From contig BMTH01000030.1 in the NCBI GenBank assembly GCA_014649575.1, forward strand, positions 1 to 35,434: a DNA stretch of 35,434 nucleotides, read 5' to 3'. Positions 16,199 through 24,634 of the stretch are shown piece by piece. The notes beneath the pieces are model-generated. The model was not told the DNA's origin. It did no database searches and saw only the letters and a list, made by a program, of their open reading frames with translations. The DNA comes from Streptomyces griseoincarnatus (GTDB lineage Bacteria > Actinomycetota > Actinomycetes > Streptomycetales > Streptomycetaceae). Position 1 is the stretch's first letter; each line of letters opens with the position of its first letter. Both the position numbers and the translations under genes were made by a program.

Positions 16199-17263
16199 TC
16201 AGATGGTGCGGCTGCGGCCGATGGCCAGGGATTCCAGCAGCTCCTCGGTGATGCGCTCCTGCTTGTTCCAGATCGCTTTCTGGGCGCCCTGGCTGATGAG
16301 CTGGGACAGGGCCCGCAGGTAGCCTTTGGTGCGGCGGTGCAGGTATTCGTGCAGGTTGGTCAGGTCGTCCGGCTGGTGGTGGTGCAGGCACAGGTTCTTG
16401 TCGAACTTGCGGACGATCTTCGTGAACAGTTTGTGGCCGTCCGTGTCGTAGCCGATCCGGCTGGTGCGCAGGGTGGCGTAGTCGCCCCAGATCTCCTCGT
16501 TGTCGGCCAGAGCGGTTTCCCGGTCCCGGGTCAGGGGGTCGACGATGGAACGGGCGGCCCGTCCGGCGAAGAGGAAGGTGGCGCCGGTGCTTTCACTGAT
16601 CTCTTCCAGGTAGGCGAACGACTCCTCTGCGTCCGCGCCGGCCCGCAGCTGCTCGATGCCGTCGATGAGGACCAGCAAGGTGGAGCTGTTGCGCATCACA
16701 TGGCAGATGGAGCGGGTGGGATCGCTGCCGCCGTCGTGCTTGAGGCCGAGGAAGGAGGCGAAGGCGGCCGGCCAGTTCCGCCGGCCGCCGCGGGCCAGGG
16801 GAGGCACCCGCAGCGCGATCACCGGGATGCGGTTTTCGTCCGGCTCGTACAGGCGGGCGATCTTGTTCTCGTAGTGGCGGCCGATGTACTGCAGGATTTC
16901 GGTCTTGCCGGTGCCGCGGGGGCCTTCGATGATGACGCCGGTCTTGCCGTGGATGCGTTCCCGGTTGGCCAGCAGATGCTCGTGGACGACGACCAGGGCC
17001 CGGCCGATGGCGGGGGTGACCACGGTCGGCATCAGGGCGTGATAGCGCAGCCGCAGGTCGTTGTCGGCGACTTCCGTGCCGGGCGGCGGGCTGTCGGCCA
17101 GGTCGGGTCGGGTGCGGTCCAGGGCGGCGAAGGTGCGCCAGTTGCTCAAGGTGTTCAGCCATACCGGCCGGGGCGCGGTGAACACCGGCGTGGGGGCGGG
17201 GGAGTCGATGAGCAGACGGATGTCGTCGTCTTCGATCTCCTCGATGCCCAATGGTTGCATCAT
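16199..17263 (-). CDS. tnsC: TnsC/TniB-type AAA+ transposition regulator
   Basis: 354 aa. Walker A GPRGTGKT at residues 114-121 and Walker B LLVLID (D201) with IEQL after it. In the Tn7/Tn5053 family this AAA+ ATPase forms ATP-dependent filaments on target DNA, links the target selector (TniQ) to the transposase and regulates insertion. Length agrees with TniB/TnsC proteins. The start lies at a double ATG (17263/17260) overlapping the tnsB stop, so it is translationally coupled. It is the last gene of the tnsA-tnsB-tnsC operon, convergent with the large nuclease-like gene. Confidence 0.88.
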   Translation of the reverse strand: MMQPLGIEEIEDDDIRLLIDSPAPTPVFTAPRPVWLNTLSNWRTFAALDRTRPDLADSPPPGTEVADNDLRLRYHALMPTVVTPAIGRALVVVHEHLLANRERIHGKTGVIIEGPRGTGKTEILQYIGRHYENKIARLYEPDENRIPVIALRVPPLARGGRRNWPAAFASFLGLKHDGGSDPTRSICHVMRNSSTLLVLIDGIEQLRAGADAEESFAYLEEISESTGATFLFAGRAARSIVDPLTRDRETALADNEEIWGDYATLRTSRIGYDTDGHKLFTKIVRKFDKNLCLHHHQPDDLTNLHEYLHRRTKGYLRALSQLISQGAQKAIWNKQERITEELLESLAIGRSRTI

Positions 17264-19632
17264 CGCGTGTCCTCCTGCGGGGGGCTGGTTTCGGCGGGCA
17301 GGTCCAGCAGGTGACGCGCGGCGCTGTCGAGGCTGTCGTCCAGGTCACCCAGATCCGCCAGGAGTGAGGACACTTCGGTGTCCGCGCCGCCCGGAGCGTC
17401 CGGTCCGTGGGCGGGCCCGGGCGCGATCTCTTCTTCCGCGGGGGAGTACAGGCTCGGCTCGTCCAGCTCCAGCACCGTCAAGGGTCCCAGCGCGTCCAGG
17501 TCCAGCGCCTGCGCGTTGGCGAAGGGGTCGAAGACGCCGTCACCGGACGGCGCCCATCCGCCATCCAGCCCCGGCACGGGCGCGTAGCCGTCGGGCACGC
17601 TCACCACACCCGGGTCGTCCGGACCCTGTCCCGCCCGCTCCAGCAGGTCGGCCAGGACCTGCGCGATGGCTTCGTCCTGCGTGTGGCGGCCGCCGCGCGC
17701 CACGTACTCCGCGGTGGCCGAGTCCCACAGGTGCTGTGTCCACGGGGCGCCGATCAGGTGCTGGTGCTTGAAGACGGCAGTGATCCACTCGCCGGAGCGG
17801 TGGTCGCGCAGCCACACCTGCTCGGGCGTGTAGGGGTTGTAGCGCAGCTCCCACCCGTCACGCTTCTTGCCCTTGAGGCCCGACGGCGTGTTGCGGACCT
17901 CCTCGAGTTCCCCTTTGAAGTTGTCGTAGGTGCGGTTCTTGAACCGGATGCCCTCATCGCGCACCCCGACCCAGGCGGTGGGCAGCAGCTGGAGGTAGTC
18001 CGCAAAGCCCAGCGGGATCGGCAGGTAGCCAGCCGCCTCCACGCCCGCGGCGTACATCTGGTTCGGAGTCAGCGGCGGCAGGTTCGGCTCGTAGGGGCTG
18101 CGCAGCTCCTCATGCGGCCGTGCCTGCCAGCCCACCGCGATCCACTCCTGCAGCAGATCGTCCAGCTCCTGCAGCGTCCACAGCCGGTCCGGATCGATCT
18201 CCTTCCCGCGGCGGCTGAAGTCCCGCCCGGTGTAGGAGTTGACGTGCTGGCTGAACAGCGACTTGATCGACGCGAAGGTCCGCTCGACGATCGCCTTGTC
18301 GGTCGGGGTGCGCTTGCGCGCCGGACGCACAGAGATCCCGAGGTAGGAGCAGGCGTCGAAGAAGGTCTGCCCGGTGAAGACCGTGCCGTGGTCGATCACG
18401 ATCGTCTCCGGCATGATGACCGGCCGGGCCGCGGCGTGCTCCATCCGCGCGTCGACTTCCAGCAGTTCCTCGTACGGCAGATCCGAACGGGCCGCGGACG
18501 CGGCCGCATCGAAGCCGGGCCGCATCGGGGCCGGCACCATGCACAGCGCCAGCAGCAGCGAGGCGTCCACTGCCTTGGTGGCCCGCCCCTTGCTGGTGCC
18601 GGTGCTCAGCAGCGCCCTCGTCTGCTGCCGGGTCTTGCGCCGGCCCGCAGTCTTGGGCCGCAGCACGGCGGCGATGATGCTGCGCGTGAAAACGTCGATG
18701 GCCGCCGTGAGTTCCACCTGGGTGGGCCGTCCGTCATCGCCCAGCACTTTGACATCCAGCGCGGTGGAGTCGATCTGCACGAGCTCGCCCGGCGCGGTGG
18801 CGGTGGTCACAGCGAACGGCGGGGCCGGACGGTTGAGACGGTCCTTGCGGCGCCGGGTGGGATCCCGCAGCTGCAGCGCGTCGATCCCCAACCGCCGCAA
18901 CAGCGCGTACAGCGTGGGCTCGGCCGGCACCTTCACGCCGGGGCCCAGCCTGGCCCGTGCCGCGCGCCGCAGGTTCTTGAACAGCGTGCGGGCGTCGGTG
19001 GCGGCTTCTTCTTTCGCCTGGCGTTCCTGCAGCGCCAGCAGCAGGTCCACCACCCGAGCATCGGTGCGCCCGTTCACCGTTGTCCGGCGGGTACGCCGCT
19101 TATCGATGAGCCCCCAGATGTCCTCGCGAAGAAAGGCCAGCCGCTTGCGCTGGACCGTCTTCCACGACACCTTCCACCCCAGCACAGCACGCAGCTCGGC
19201 GGCCTTGCGTTCATACCGCTCGACCAGCGTGAACAGCTCCGGGTCATAGCCTTCCCGCGGTCTGCTGCCCTCGGAGACCTCCGGCAGCAGACCGGTGTCG
19301 ACCTCGATGACGTGCCGCCGCCACATCCGTGCTTCATGGGCGCACTCGGCGCTGACCCCCTCCAGCATGGACCAGTTCGGCAGCGGCTCCGTCGACACCG
19401 GCCGGCCCGAGCCGTCGAGCACGGCGAAGTCCTCGGCCGCGGCCAGGAACTGAATCGGCACCGACACCGCAGGCACCGCCCCACCTGGGGCAGGCTCCAG
19501 ATACACCGTCGTACCCGACAGGGCCGAGACGCCATAGTGGCTGCCCATCCAGCGCACCTGGTCGCCGGACGCCACAATGCCGCGCGGCGCCAGGCCGGCG
19601 GCCGGGGGCCGGCCCTGCGGCACCACGCTCAC
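17260..19632 (-). CDS. tnsB: TnsB/TniA-type DDE transposase
   Basis: 790 aa. The catalytic triad is D288 (ELVQID), D414 (TIVIDHG) and E450 (PTDKAIVE), a DD(35)E retroviral-integrase fold. An N-terminal helix-turn-helix-like region (about 130-265) should bind the end repeats, and a Mu-transposase-type C-terminal beta domain follows (about 520-660, with GV.RF KNRTY-like wording). The last 150 residues are acidic and should contact TnsC. It joins the transposon 3' ends to the target. Starts with GTG overlapping the tnsA stop by 4 bp. Expected binding sites are the repeats at 7087-7279. Longer than Tn7 TnsB (about 700 aa) mainly because of the acidic tail. Confidence 0.92.
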   Translation of the reverse strand: MSVVPQGRPPAAGLAPRGIVASGDQVRWMGSHYGVSALSGTTVYLEPAPGGAVPAVSVPIQFLAAAEDFAVLDGSGRPVSTEPLPNWSMLEGVSAECAHEARMWRRHVIEVDTGLLPEVSEGSRPREGYDPELFTLVERYERKAAELRAVLGWKVSWKTVQRKRLAFLREDIWGLIDKRRTRRTTVNGRTDARVVDLLLALQERQAKEEAATDARTLFKNLRRAARARLGPGVKVPAEPTLYALLRRLGIDALQLRDPTRRRKDRLNRPAPPFAVTTATAPGELVQIDSTALDVKVLGDDGRPTQVELTAAIDVFTRSIIAAVLRPKTAGRRKTRQQTRALLSTGTSKGRATKAVDASLLLALCMVPAPMRPGFDAAASAARSDLPYEELLEVDARMEHAAARPVIMPETIVIDHGTVFTGQTFFDACSYLGISVRPARKRTPTDKAIVERTFASIKSLFSQHVNSYTGRDFSRRGKEIDPDRLWTLQELDDLLQEWIAVGWQARPHEELRSPYEPNLPPLTPNQMYAAGVEAAGYLPIPLGFADYLQLLPTAWVGVRDEGIRFKNRTYDNFKGELEEVRNTPSGLKGKKRDGWELRYNPYTPEQVWLRDHRSGEWITAVFKHQHLIGAPWTQHLWDSATAEYVARGGRHTQDEAIAQVLADLLERAGQGPDDPGVVSVPDGYAPVPGLDGGWAPSGDGVFDPFANAQALDLDALGPLTVLELDEPSLYSPAEEEIAPGPAHGPDAPGGADTEVSSLLADLGDLDDSLDSAARHLLDLPAETSPPQEDTR

Positions 19633-20387
19633 GCCGTCTCCCCCTCAAGGGGCTGCCCCATCGCCGACGGCATCCGGCCCGACAATCTGATCACACTGCT
19701 CGGGCCCATGGCCTTGTTCCACTCCATGCCCAGCTCCTGCCGCCACAGCAGGTGATACAGGCGCGGCAGCGTCGACAGCCGCGGCAGCCCCGTCGCCCGC
19801 ATGCCCTCCTCCAGCCCGCAGGGAGTCCGGAACGCGGCCTTCACAGCCTGCTCGACCTCCCGGTCGCCGCACCACGGGTGCCGGTAACGCGACACCCACC
19901 GCAGGTTCGCCAGCGCCATCGGTCCCGGAACCCGCGGCATCCCCAGCTCCCAGCCCGCCTCCTGACAAGCCTGGCGCAATACCTGCTGCTGACGCTGCCA
20001 CCGCGGACTCGGCCCGCTCGCCGGAGGGCAGGCAACGACCAGCGTCGCCCCCTGATCCGTGCGCACGAAGAAGTCCGGCACGACGCTGCGCTCCCGGCCC
20101 CGAGCACGCCACTTGATCTTCGCGGACCATGCGGTGAACTCCGTCACCGACGGGTTGAAATCCAACAGCATAGCCACCGCCAGCACGTTCATGGACCGGC
20201 AGCCCACATGCTTGGCGGTCGTGGCGGCCCACCACCAGGTGGCAATGCTGCGCTGGGAAGGATGCCGGGCAGGACGCCACACCTCGCCTCGGCGGGTGAG
20301 CGGAACAGAGCCCGCACAGGCGACGGGGACCGTGATGCTCCTGCTGCCGTCCTCAACGCGGTGGACGACCTCCAACGCTGCAGTCAC
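19629..20387 (-). CDS. tnsA: TnsA-like endonuclease subunit, active site apparently altered
   Basis: 252 aa. GTG start with a perfect AAGGAGG about 11 bases upstream. The core follows the TnsA-like pattern: HVG.RS......MLLDFNPSV..F.A, then VPDFFV (D105), then the LVV strand, then RYRHP. In Tn7 TnsA the residues E63, D114 and K132 cut the 5' ends of the transposon. Here D105 is present, but the SxxE glutamate appears as S65-M-N-V68 and the position of the catalytic Lys (VEVK) reads VVAC (C120). So it may be a structural partner rather than an active nuclease, or it may use other residues as other actinobacterial members seem to. First gene of the tns operon, divergent from tap. Confidence 0.8.
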   Translation of the reverse strand: MTAALEVVHRVEDGSRSITVPVACAGSVPLTRRGEVWRPARHPSQRSIATWWWAATTAKHVGCRSMNVLAVAMLLDFNPSVTEFTAWSAKIKWRARGRERSVVPDFFVRTDQGATLVVACPPASGPSPRWQRQQQVLRQACQEAGWELGMPRVPGPMALANLRWVSRYRHPWCGDREVEQAVKAAFRTPCGLEEGMRATGLPRLSTLPRLYHLLWRQELGMEWNKAMGPSSVIRLSGRMPSAMGQPLEGETA

Positions 20388-20423
20388 CGTGGCCCAGGCC
20401 TCCTTGCGTGCACCATAGTGCTG

Positions 20424-20454
20424 GTCAACTGCCCACCCTGTAGATTGAGTTGAC
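20424..20454. promoter_or_regulatory. inverted repeat in the tnsA/tap divergent region
   Basis: GTCAACT (20424-20430) and AGTTGAC (20448-20454) are separated by 17 bp, upstream of the tnsA start and upstream of tap. The minus-strand copy reads CAGTTGACC and shares the CAGTTGA core with the end repeats at 7087-7279, so TnsB or a regulator such as the Tap helix-turn-helix could bind here and control both directions. No -10 box at normal spacing is evident. The remaining stretch to 20693 holds no gene. Confidence 0.45.
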
Positions 20455-20693
20455 TCTAGTGTCGGGTGAACGCCGCAGGATCAAAAACCCGTCATCCTCA
20501 CCGGCCGCAGACCGCCTCAGCGGTGCGCACCGAGGCCCATGACGGGCAGCCTGCGGCCCTGCCCGGGCCGCTGCCCTGGACGATCACACAGAGCCTCTGG
20601 CAGCACGCCGCAGCCCCACACTGCTCCCGTCCAACATGATCCACCGTGACCGGATTACGACGGCGGCCCCCGCACTCCTGTCACATTCGGTGC

Positions 20694-22721
20694 GTGCGAG
20701 AAGAACATCCCGACGAGAGCGAACTGTGCGCACGGGTGGACGGGCTCCTCGCCGACCTCTCCGCGCAGCGCATCCCCCTGCCCCCGCCCCGCGAACGGAC
20801 GCGCCTGCGCACCGCCGCAGGCCTGACCGCCGAACAAGTGGCAGACACCCTTTCCTGCCGGGCCGGGGACATCGCAGCATGGGAAGCCGGAACCCGTGAG
20901 CCGTTCATGCCGCGCCGCGCCGCCTACGCCCGCCTACTGGACGGTCTCCAGGCCCTTGAGCAGCCACCGAAGCCCAAGATCCCCGCCCGTCAGGAGCCCG
21001 CGGCGCCGGCCGCCCGGACCGAGCAGCCCACGCTTTTCCCCACCGCCGAACAGGTGCCACCGCCACCGCGCGGGGCTGTTCCCAGCCAGCGGCTCGTCAC
21101 GCCCACCGGCCCACTGGCCGTCATCGCCTACACGGACACCTTCGTCGCTCACTTCACCAACAAAACCCAGCTCCCGCTGGACGCCAGTGACCTCACCGGC
21201 CTTCTGCAGTGGGCCCTGGACAGCGGCCTGAGCCGGGAAAAGCTTTCCCCATTTGACCGGGCCGGAGACCCGCTCCTTGTCCTGACCCCCGCAGCCAGCA
21301 CTGCACTGCACCTGCCTGCCGAACTCGACGACCGCGTCACGCTGCGCTTACCCGAAACCCACCTGGCCCTAGACCGGCTACGCCCGGCAGGGTTCCAGCT
21401 CACTCGCCGAGGCTTCGGCCCGTGGCCCCGTATCTACCGGCCCGTCGCCAACAAGAAGCGAGCCTCCGTACAGCTGGCCGTGATGGCCTGGGGAGCCCTG
21501 TCCCAGGACGGCTGGCACCTTCCCACACTCCCGCCAGCCGGCCTCGCGCACCTGCTGGGCCTCTACACCGAACGCCTGCTCACCCCCCGCGGCTCCACAG
21601 CCGTATGCGGCCAAGAACTGATGACCGCCCTGAGGCCGCCGACCAAACCTGTCCGTGATCCTTCCAGCGGCACATGGGTTTCCGGCCCCAATCCCGGCGC
21701 ACTGCGCCAAGCGCTGGACCCCGCGCCCCCGGAAGCCCCCGACGCTCACCCTCTTGCCGAAGGCCGCCCGCCCGAGCAAGCCATGCAGGAAGAAGCCTGG
21801 GACTGGAGCCGCCAGCCCGACCAGCAGGAAACATCCCAATACCTCCACGTCGTCGGGCTCGACACCAACCTCGCCTTCCTCAGCGCAGCATCCAGCCTCA
21901 TCGTCGGTCTCAACGCCCCACCCCGCCATGCCCTCGCCCCCACCTTCGACAAGAAGATCCCAGGCTGCTGGTACTGCGACCTGTCACAAGCCAACCTGGA
22001 CCCCCGCCTGCCCTCACCCTTCACCGCCACCGGCCAGGCCCCCACCGGACCCGCCTGGTACACCACCCCCACCCTCGAATACGCCCAAACCCTCGGAATG
22101 GACGTCCGCCCGATCGAGGCCTACCTGCGCGACGAATCAGGCCGCTACCTCGACCCGTGGTACAAGCGGCTGAGGAACGCCTACATCGACACCATGGCTG
22201 ACCTGGGCATACACGAAAAGCTCCCCCAGGCCGACTACCTGACCGCCATGCGCAAGCTCTCCACGGCCGACCCCGCCCAGCTCGCCCTGCTCGCCGCCAT
22301 CAAAGCCACCGCCAAGGGAGGTCTCGGAAAACTCCGCGAAGGTCCCCGCGAACTCACCGGCCCCTACACGCGCTGGCCCGCCCTAGACAAACTGACCTGG
22401 CGCCCGGACATCCGCGCCGCCGTCGTCGCCAAGGCCCGCGTCACCCTGCACGGCAAAATGCGCAACCTGGCTGAACAGACCGGCCGCTACCCCCTCGCCG
22501 TCCTGTCCGACTGCGTCCTGTACCCCGCCCGCACTCCCACCGCTTTCGACATCGTCCCCAGCGGACCCGACCAGCAGGGCATGAAGGGCTTCATCCGCCT
22601 CGGGGTCAACCCGGGCTTCTCCAAGGAAGAGGGCGTCCAGAGCATGCCCTGGTACCAGAACCAACTGGCCCAGGGACTCAATCCGGCCCGCTACATCAAG
22701 AACGAGCCCGCCGGCACGTGA
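20694..22721 (+). CDS. tap: telomere-associated protein Tap
   Basis: About 675 aa. Tap binds the 3' overhang of Streptomyces telomeres and recruits the terminal protein Tpg for end patching. Evidence: an N-terminal XRE-like helix-turn-helix (about 35-75; RLRTAAGLTAEQVADTL), then the long conserved Tap body with CWYCDLS, FTATGQAPTGPAWYTTPTLEYA, YLDPWYKRLR.AY, AAIKATAKGGLGKLRE, WRPDIRAAVVAKARV and TGRYPLAVLSDCVLYP near the C-terminus. Length is in the usual 650-750 range. I prefer the GTG at 20694 because known Tap proteins begin just before the helix-turn-helix; an in-frame GTG at 20646 is possible. Neither has a clear ribosome binding site. It is divergent from tnsA and convergent with tniQ (47 bp between stops). 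Confidence 0.92.
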   Translation: MREEHPDESELCARVDGLLADLSAQRIPLPPPRERTRLRTAAGLTAEQVADTLSCRAGDIAAWEAGTREPFMPRRAAYARLLDGLQALEQPPKPKIPARQEPAAPAARTEQPTLFPTAEQVPPPPRGAVPSQRLVTPTGPLAVIAYTDTFVAHFTNKTQLPLDASDLTGLLQWALDSGLSREKLSPFDRAGDPLLVLTPAASTALHLPAELDDRVTLRLPETHLALDRLRPAGFQLTRRGFGPWPRIYRPVANKKRASVQLAVMAWGALSQDGWHLPTLPPAGLAHLLGLYTERLLTPRGSTAVCGQELMTALRPPTKPVRDPSSGTWVSGPNPGALRQALDPAPPEAPDAHPLAEGRPPEQAMQEEAWDWSRQPDQQETSQYLHVVGLDTNLAFLSAASSLIVGLNAPPRHALAPTFDKKIPGCWYCDLSQANLDPRLPSPFTATGQAPTGPAWYTTPTLEYAQTLGMDVRPIEAYLRDESGRYLDPWYKRLRNAYIDTMADLGIHEKLPQADYLTAMRKLSTADPAQLALLAAIKATAKGGLGKLREGPRELTGPYTRWPALDKLTWRPDIRAAVVAKARVTLHGKMRNLAEQTGRYPLAVLSDCVLYPARTPTAFDIVPSGPDQQGMKGFIRLGVNPGFSKEEGVQSMPWYQNQLAQGLNPARYIKNEPAGT

Positions 22722-22768
22722 GTGAAAACCCACCTGCCGTAGCTGGCGGCACCACCACCGACCATCAC

Positions 22769-23836
22769 TCAACCGCCGGGTTGCCACAGCGTGCTCGTCA
22801 TCGGCGCACCCAGCCGCCACGGAAGACACGAAACCTCTTCCCACCCCCCGTAATCAGGAACGACACGATGCGGCTCCAACAGCGGCAACGGCACACTGCG
22901 CGGCACCGCCCGCTCCTCCTGCCGTGCCAAACGCGTCACCACAGGCACCGTGTTGCGATGCGCCATCAGCCACGCTTCCAGAGCACGATGCCCCCCGTCA
23001 GCCATCTCCCGCCCCATACCGAGCCGTTCCCCCACCCACGCCGTCCACCGGCCCGTCGACCAGCCCGCCGGGCCTCCCGCAAAACTGCGCCCCACCGCCC
23101 GCTGCCGCTCACGCACCGCCATCGCCTCCGCCACGACGACGGCCTCCGGATACACCACCAGCGGCACCGCCCACAGCGCCGAACGATCCACCCCCAAAAT
23201 CTCCTGCCGGCGCCGCCAGACTCCCCGCCAAGCCATCTGACGGCACTGCCACCAATACACCGCCACCTGCTGCGCATCCGCCATCAACGCCCGCGCATAC
23301 GGGCCCATGCGCCGCTCCAGCCTGACTCGCCGCACATGCGCATCCACAGCCTCAGGCAGCCGCTCCAGCCCGACCTGAACCTCCCCCTGCGCAGTCGCCG
23401 TCCATCGCCCGTGACGGACACACACCGCCCACTGCTCTCCGGGAATCCGCCACACCGGCCGCTCGCCGAGCCCCACAGCGCACAGAGCACAAGCCTGCAC
23501 CGGCAGCCGCCCCTCCGGCCACGACTCGATCTCCACCTGGCGACGTGCCCGCGCGCTGATCCTGCAGCCCACCAACGACACCAGCGCCTGGCCCACTTGT
23601 TCCACCGACCGTCCGCTGACCTGCGCCAACCGCTGGCGCGCTACCGGCCCCAGACGCACCTCCTCACACCTCGGATCCGCCCGCTTGACCGTCCGGGGCG
23701 CCCCGATATGCCGCGCCAGCTCCTCGAAACGCATCCCATTGCATTCCGCCAGCCGCGACAGATACGACGCCACTGTCTCGCCCCGTACCATCACCACACG
23801 CCGCGGCAGCGGCGCGACCGGTTCAACGATCCCCAT
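22769..23836 (-). CDS. tniQ: TniQ family target-selection protein
   Basis: About 355 aa. Near the N-terminus it has the TniQ signature PLPRRVVMVRGETVASYLSR followed by LAECNGM. A zinc-ribbon follows at about 150-182 (CALC, then W..W..C..HG), as in TniQ/TnsD proteins. In Tn7-like systems TniQ/TnsD picks the target site and loads TnsC. The ATG at 23836 is the best start I see although its ribosome binding site is weak; the frame stays open upstream to 24193 but there runs antisense to tpg. It lies alone between tap and tpg on the opposite strand, away from tnsABC, and starts 72 bp from the divergent tpg start. Confidence 0.82.
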   Translation of the reverse strand: MGIVEPVAPLPRRVVMVRGETVASYLSRLAECNGMRFEELARHIGAPRTVKRADPRCEEVRLGPVARQRLAQVSGRSVEQVGQALVSLVGCRISARARRQVEIESWPEGRLPVQACALCAVGLGERPVWRIPGEQWAVCVRHGRWTATAQGEVQVGLERLPEAVDAHVRRVRLERRMGPYARALMADAQQVAVYWWQCRQMAWRGVWRRRQEILGVDRSALWAVPLVVYPEAVVVAEAMAVRERQRAVGRSFAGGPAGWSTGRWTAWVGERLGMGREMADGGHRALEAWLMAHRNTVPVVTRLARQEERAVPRSVPLPLLEPHRVVPDYGGWEEVSCLPWRLGAPMTSTLWQPGG

Positions 23837-23908
23837 CGGGCGATACTGCCAGCGCTGACCAACAGCACCACAGAAACAGGCCACCTCCGCGACGAAAGCC
23901 CTCTCGAG

Positions 23909-24487
23909 TTGACCCTCCGTCTGAGCGCCGACACCGTACAAGAAGCCCTCGACCGGGCCGACTCCCGCCACTGGACCCGCAAACCACCCCACTCCACAAA
24001 CGCGCGACTGACCTACCTCCTCAGCCAGACCCGCCAGGATGCAACTGCCCTCGCCAGCCTGCTCCACGTGACCTCCGCAGAACTCGACGCGCTCCGCGCA
24101 TCTCCACAGACACCCGCCGACGATCCACTGCACCAGACCGTGGAACGCGAAGTCCTCCGACGCTGGCAACCCCGCGTCCGCCGCCGCGCACACGCCGCCA
24201 TCATCGCCAACAACGGCCAGATGATGCTGAGCTTCCGCGCGTGGCTCGGCTTCACCGCGGCCGCAGGTTCAAGCGACGACCCCCGCCTGCGCTTCCTCAC
24301 GTTGAGCCTTCAAAGCCCCTACCCACACCATCTGTTCACCGCCCGGCACAGTAACGCCCCAGAGCCGGAACTGCGCGCCATCCTCAACGACGCTCTCAGC
24401 GCCTGCTACTTCCACCGAAACCGGCCAACGCCCACAGGCGAAACCGTCAGTCTGGAACGCATCGACTACCTAGAGTTCCACTATTGA
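23909..24487 (+). CDS. tpg: telomere terminal protein Tpg
   Basis: 192 aa from a TTG start. Tpg becomes covalently attached to the 5' DNA ends of Streptomyces linear replicons and primes end synthesis. Evidence: the N-terminal helical/HTH part (LTYLLSQTRQDATALASLLHV) followed by the conserved Tpg core VEREVLRRWQPRVRRRAH, FRAWLGFTAAAGSSDDPRLR, the YPHHLF strand, then ELRAILNDALSACYF and an acidic end DYLEFHY. Length fits the family (about 185 aa). The frame is open back to 22718, but that upstream part is Arg/His/Pro-rich antisense to tniQ and not credible. No clear ribosome binding site precedes the TTG. Normally tpg follows tap directly; here tniQ separates them. Confidence 0.92.
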   Translation: MTLRLSADTVQEALDRADSRHWTRKPPHSTNARLTYLLSQTRQDATALASLLHVTSAELDALRASPQTPADDPLHQTVEREVLRRWQPRVRRRAHAAIIANNGQMMLSFRAWLGFTAAAGSSDDPRLRFLTLSLQSPYPHHLFTARHSNAPEPELRAILNDALSACYFHRNRPTPTGETVSLERIDYLEFHY

Positions 24488-24489
24488 GT

Positions 24490-24514
24490 GGGCCGACCAC
24501 CCAGTAAGCGGCCC
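24490..24514 (+). terminator. hairpin after tpg
   Basis: GGGCCG and CGGCCC (6-bp arms, 13-nt loop) begin two bases after the tpg stop. A weak terminator candidate. Confidence 0.35.
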
Positions 24515-24576
24515 TGTGACCAAGGCAGGCGTGCTGTCACCGGAGCCGCCGGACGGAGCACTGTGACTGAGAGCTC

Positions 24577-24634
24577 CACTTGTCGGCTGAGCAGTCGACT
24601 TGGTGGATTGAGCTGCGCAGAGCAGCACTTGTCG
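24577..24634. repeat. two CACTTGTCG repeats downstream of tpg
   Basis: CACTTGTCG at 24577-24585 and 24626-24634, 49 bp apart, with a looser GACTTGGTGG between them. They do not match the CAGTTGAGA repeats of the left end. They could be binding sites or chance. Confidence 0.3.

Larger units (their letters stand above)
7081..24487. mobile_element. Tn7-like transposon carrying telomere genes (minimal extent; right boundary not seen)
   Basis: The left boundary is the TGTCGG terminus at 7081 with adjoining TnsB-type repeats. The element holds, left to right: a three-gene SMC/nuclease operon and a large nuclease-like protein (cargo), tnsC, tnsB, tnsA (minus strand), tap (plus), tniQ (minus) and tpg (plus). 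I draw the right edge at the end of tpg only because that is the last gene clearly tied to the core. I found no inverted copy of the left terminus between here and 35434. Either the second end lies outside the window or the replicon telomere serves as that end. Genes to the right may therefore also belong to the element. Confidence 0.7.

Noticed and set aside
22718..23908. Plus-strand frame open from the tap stop (GTGA overlap) through to the end of tpg, 589 aa
   Set aside because: The first 397 residues are Arg/His/Pro-rich and antisense to tniQ, the usual look of a high-GC shadow; only the last 192 residues are Tpg. An automatic caller may wrongly report one fused protein.
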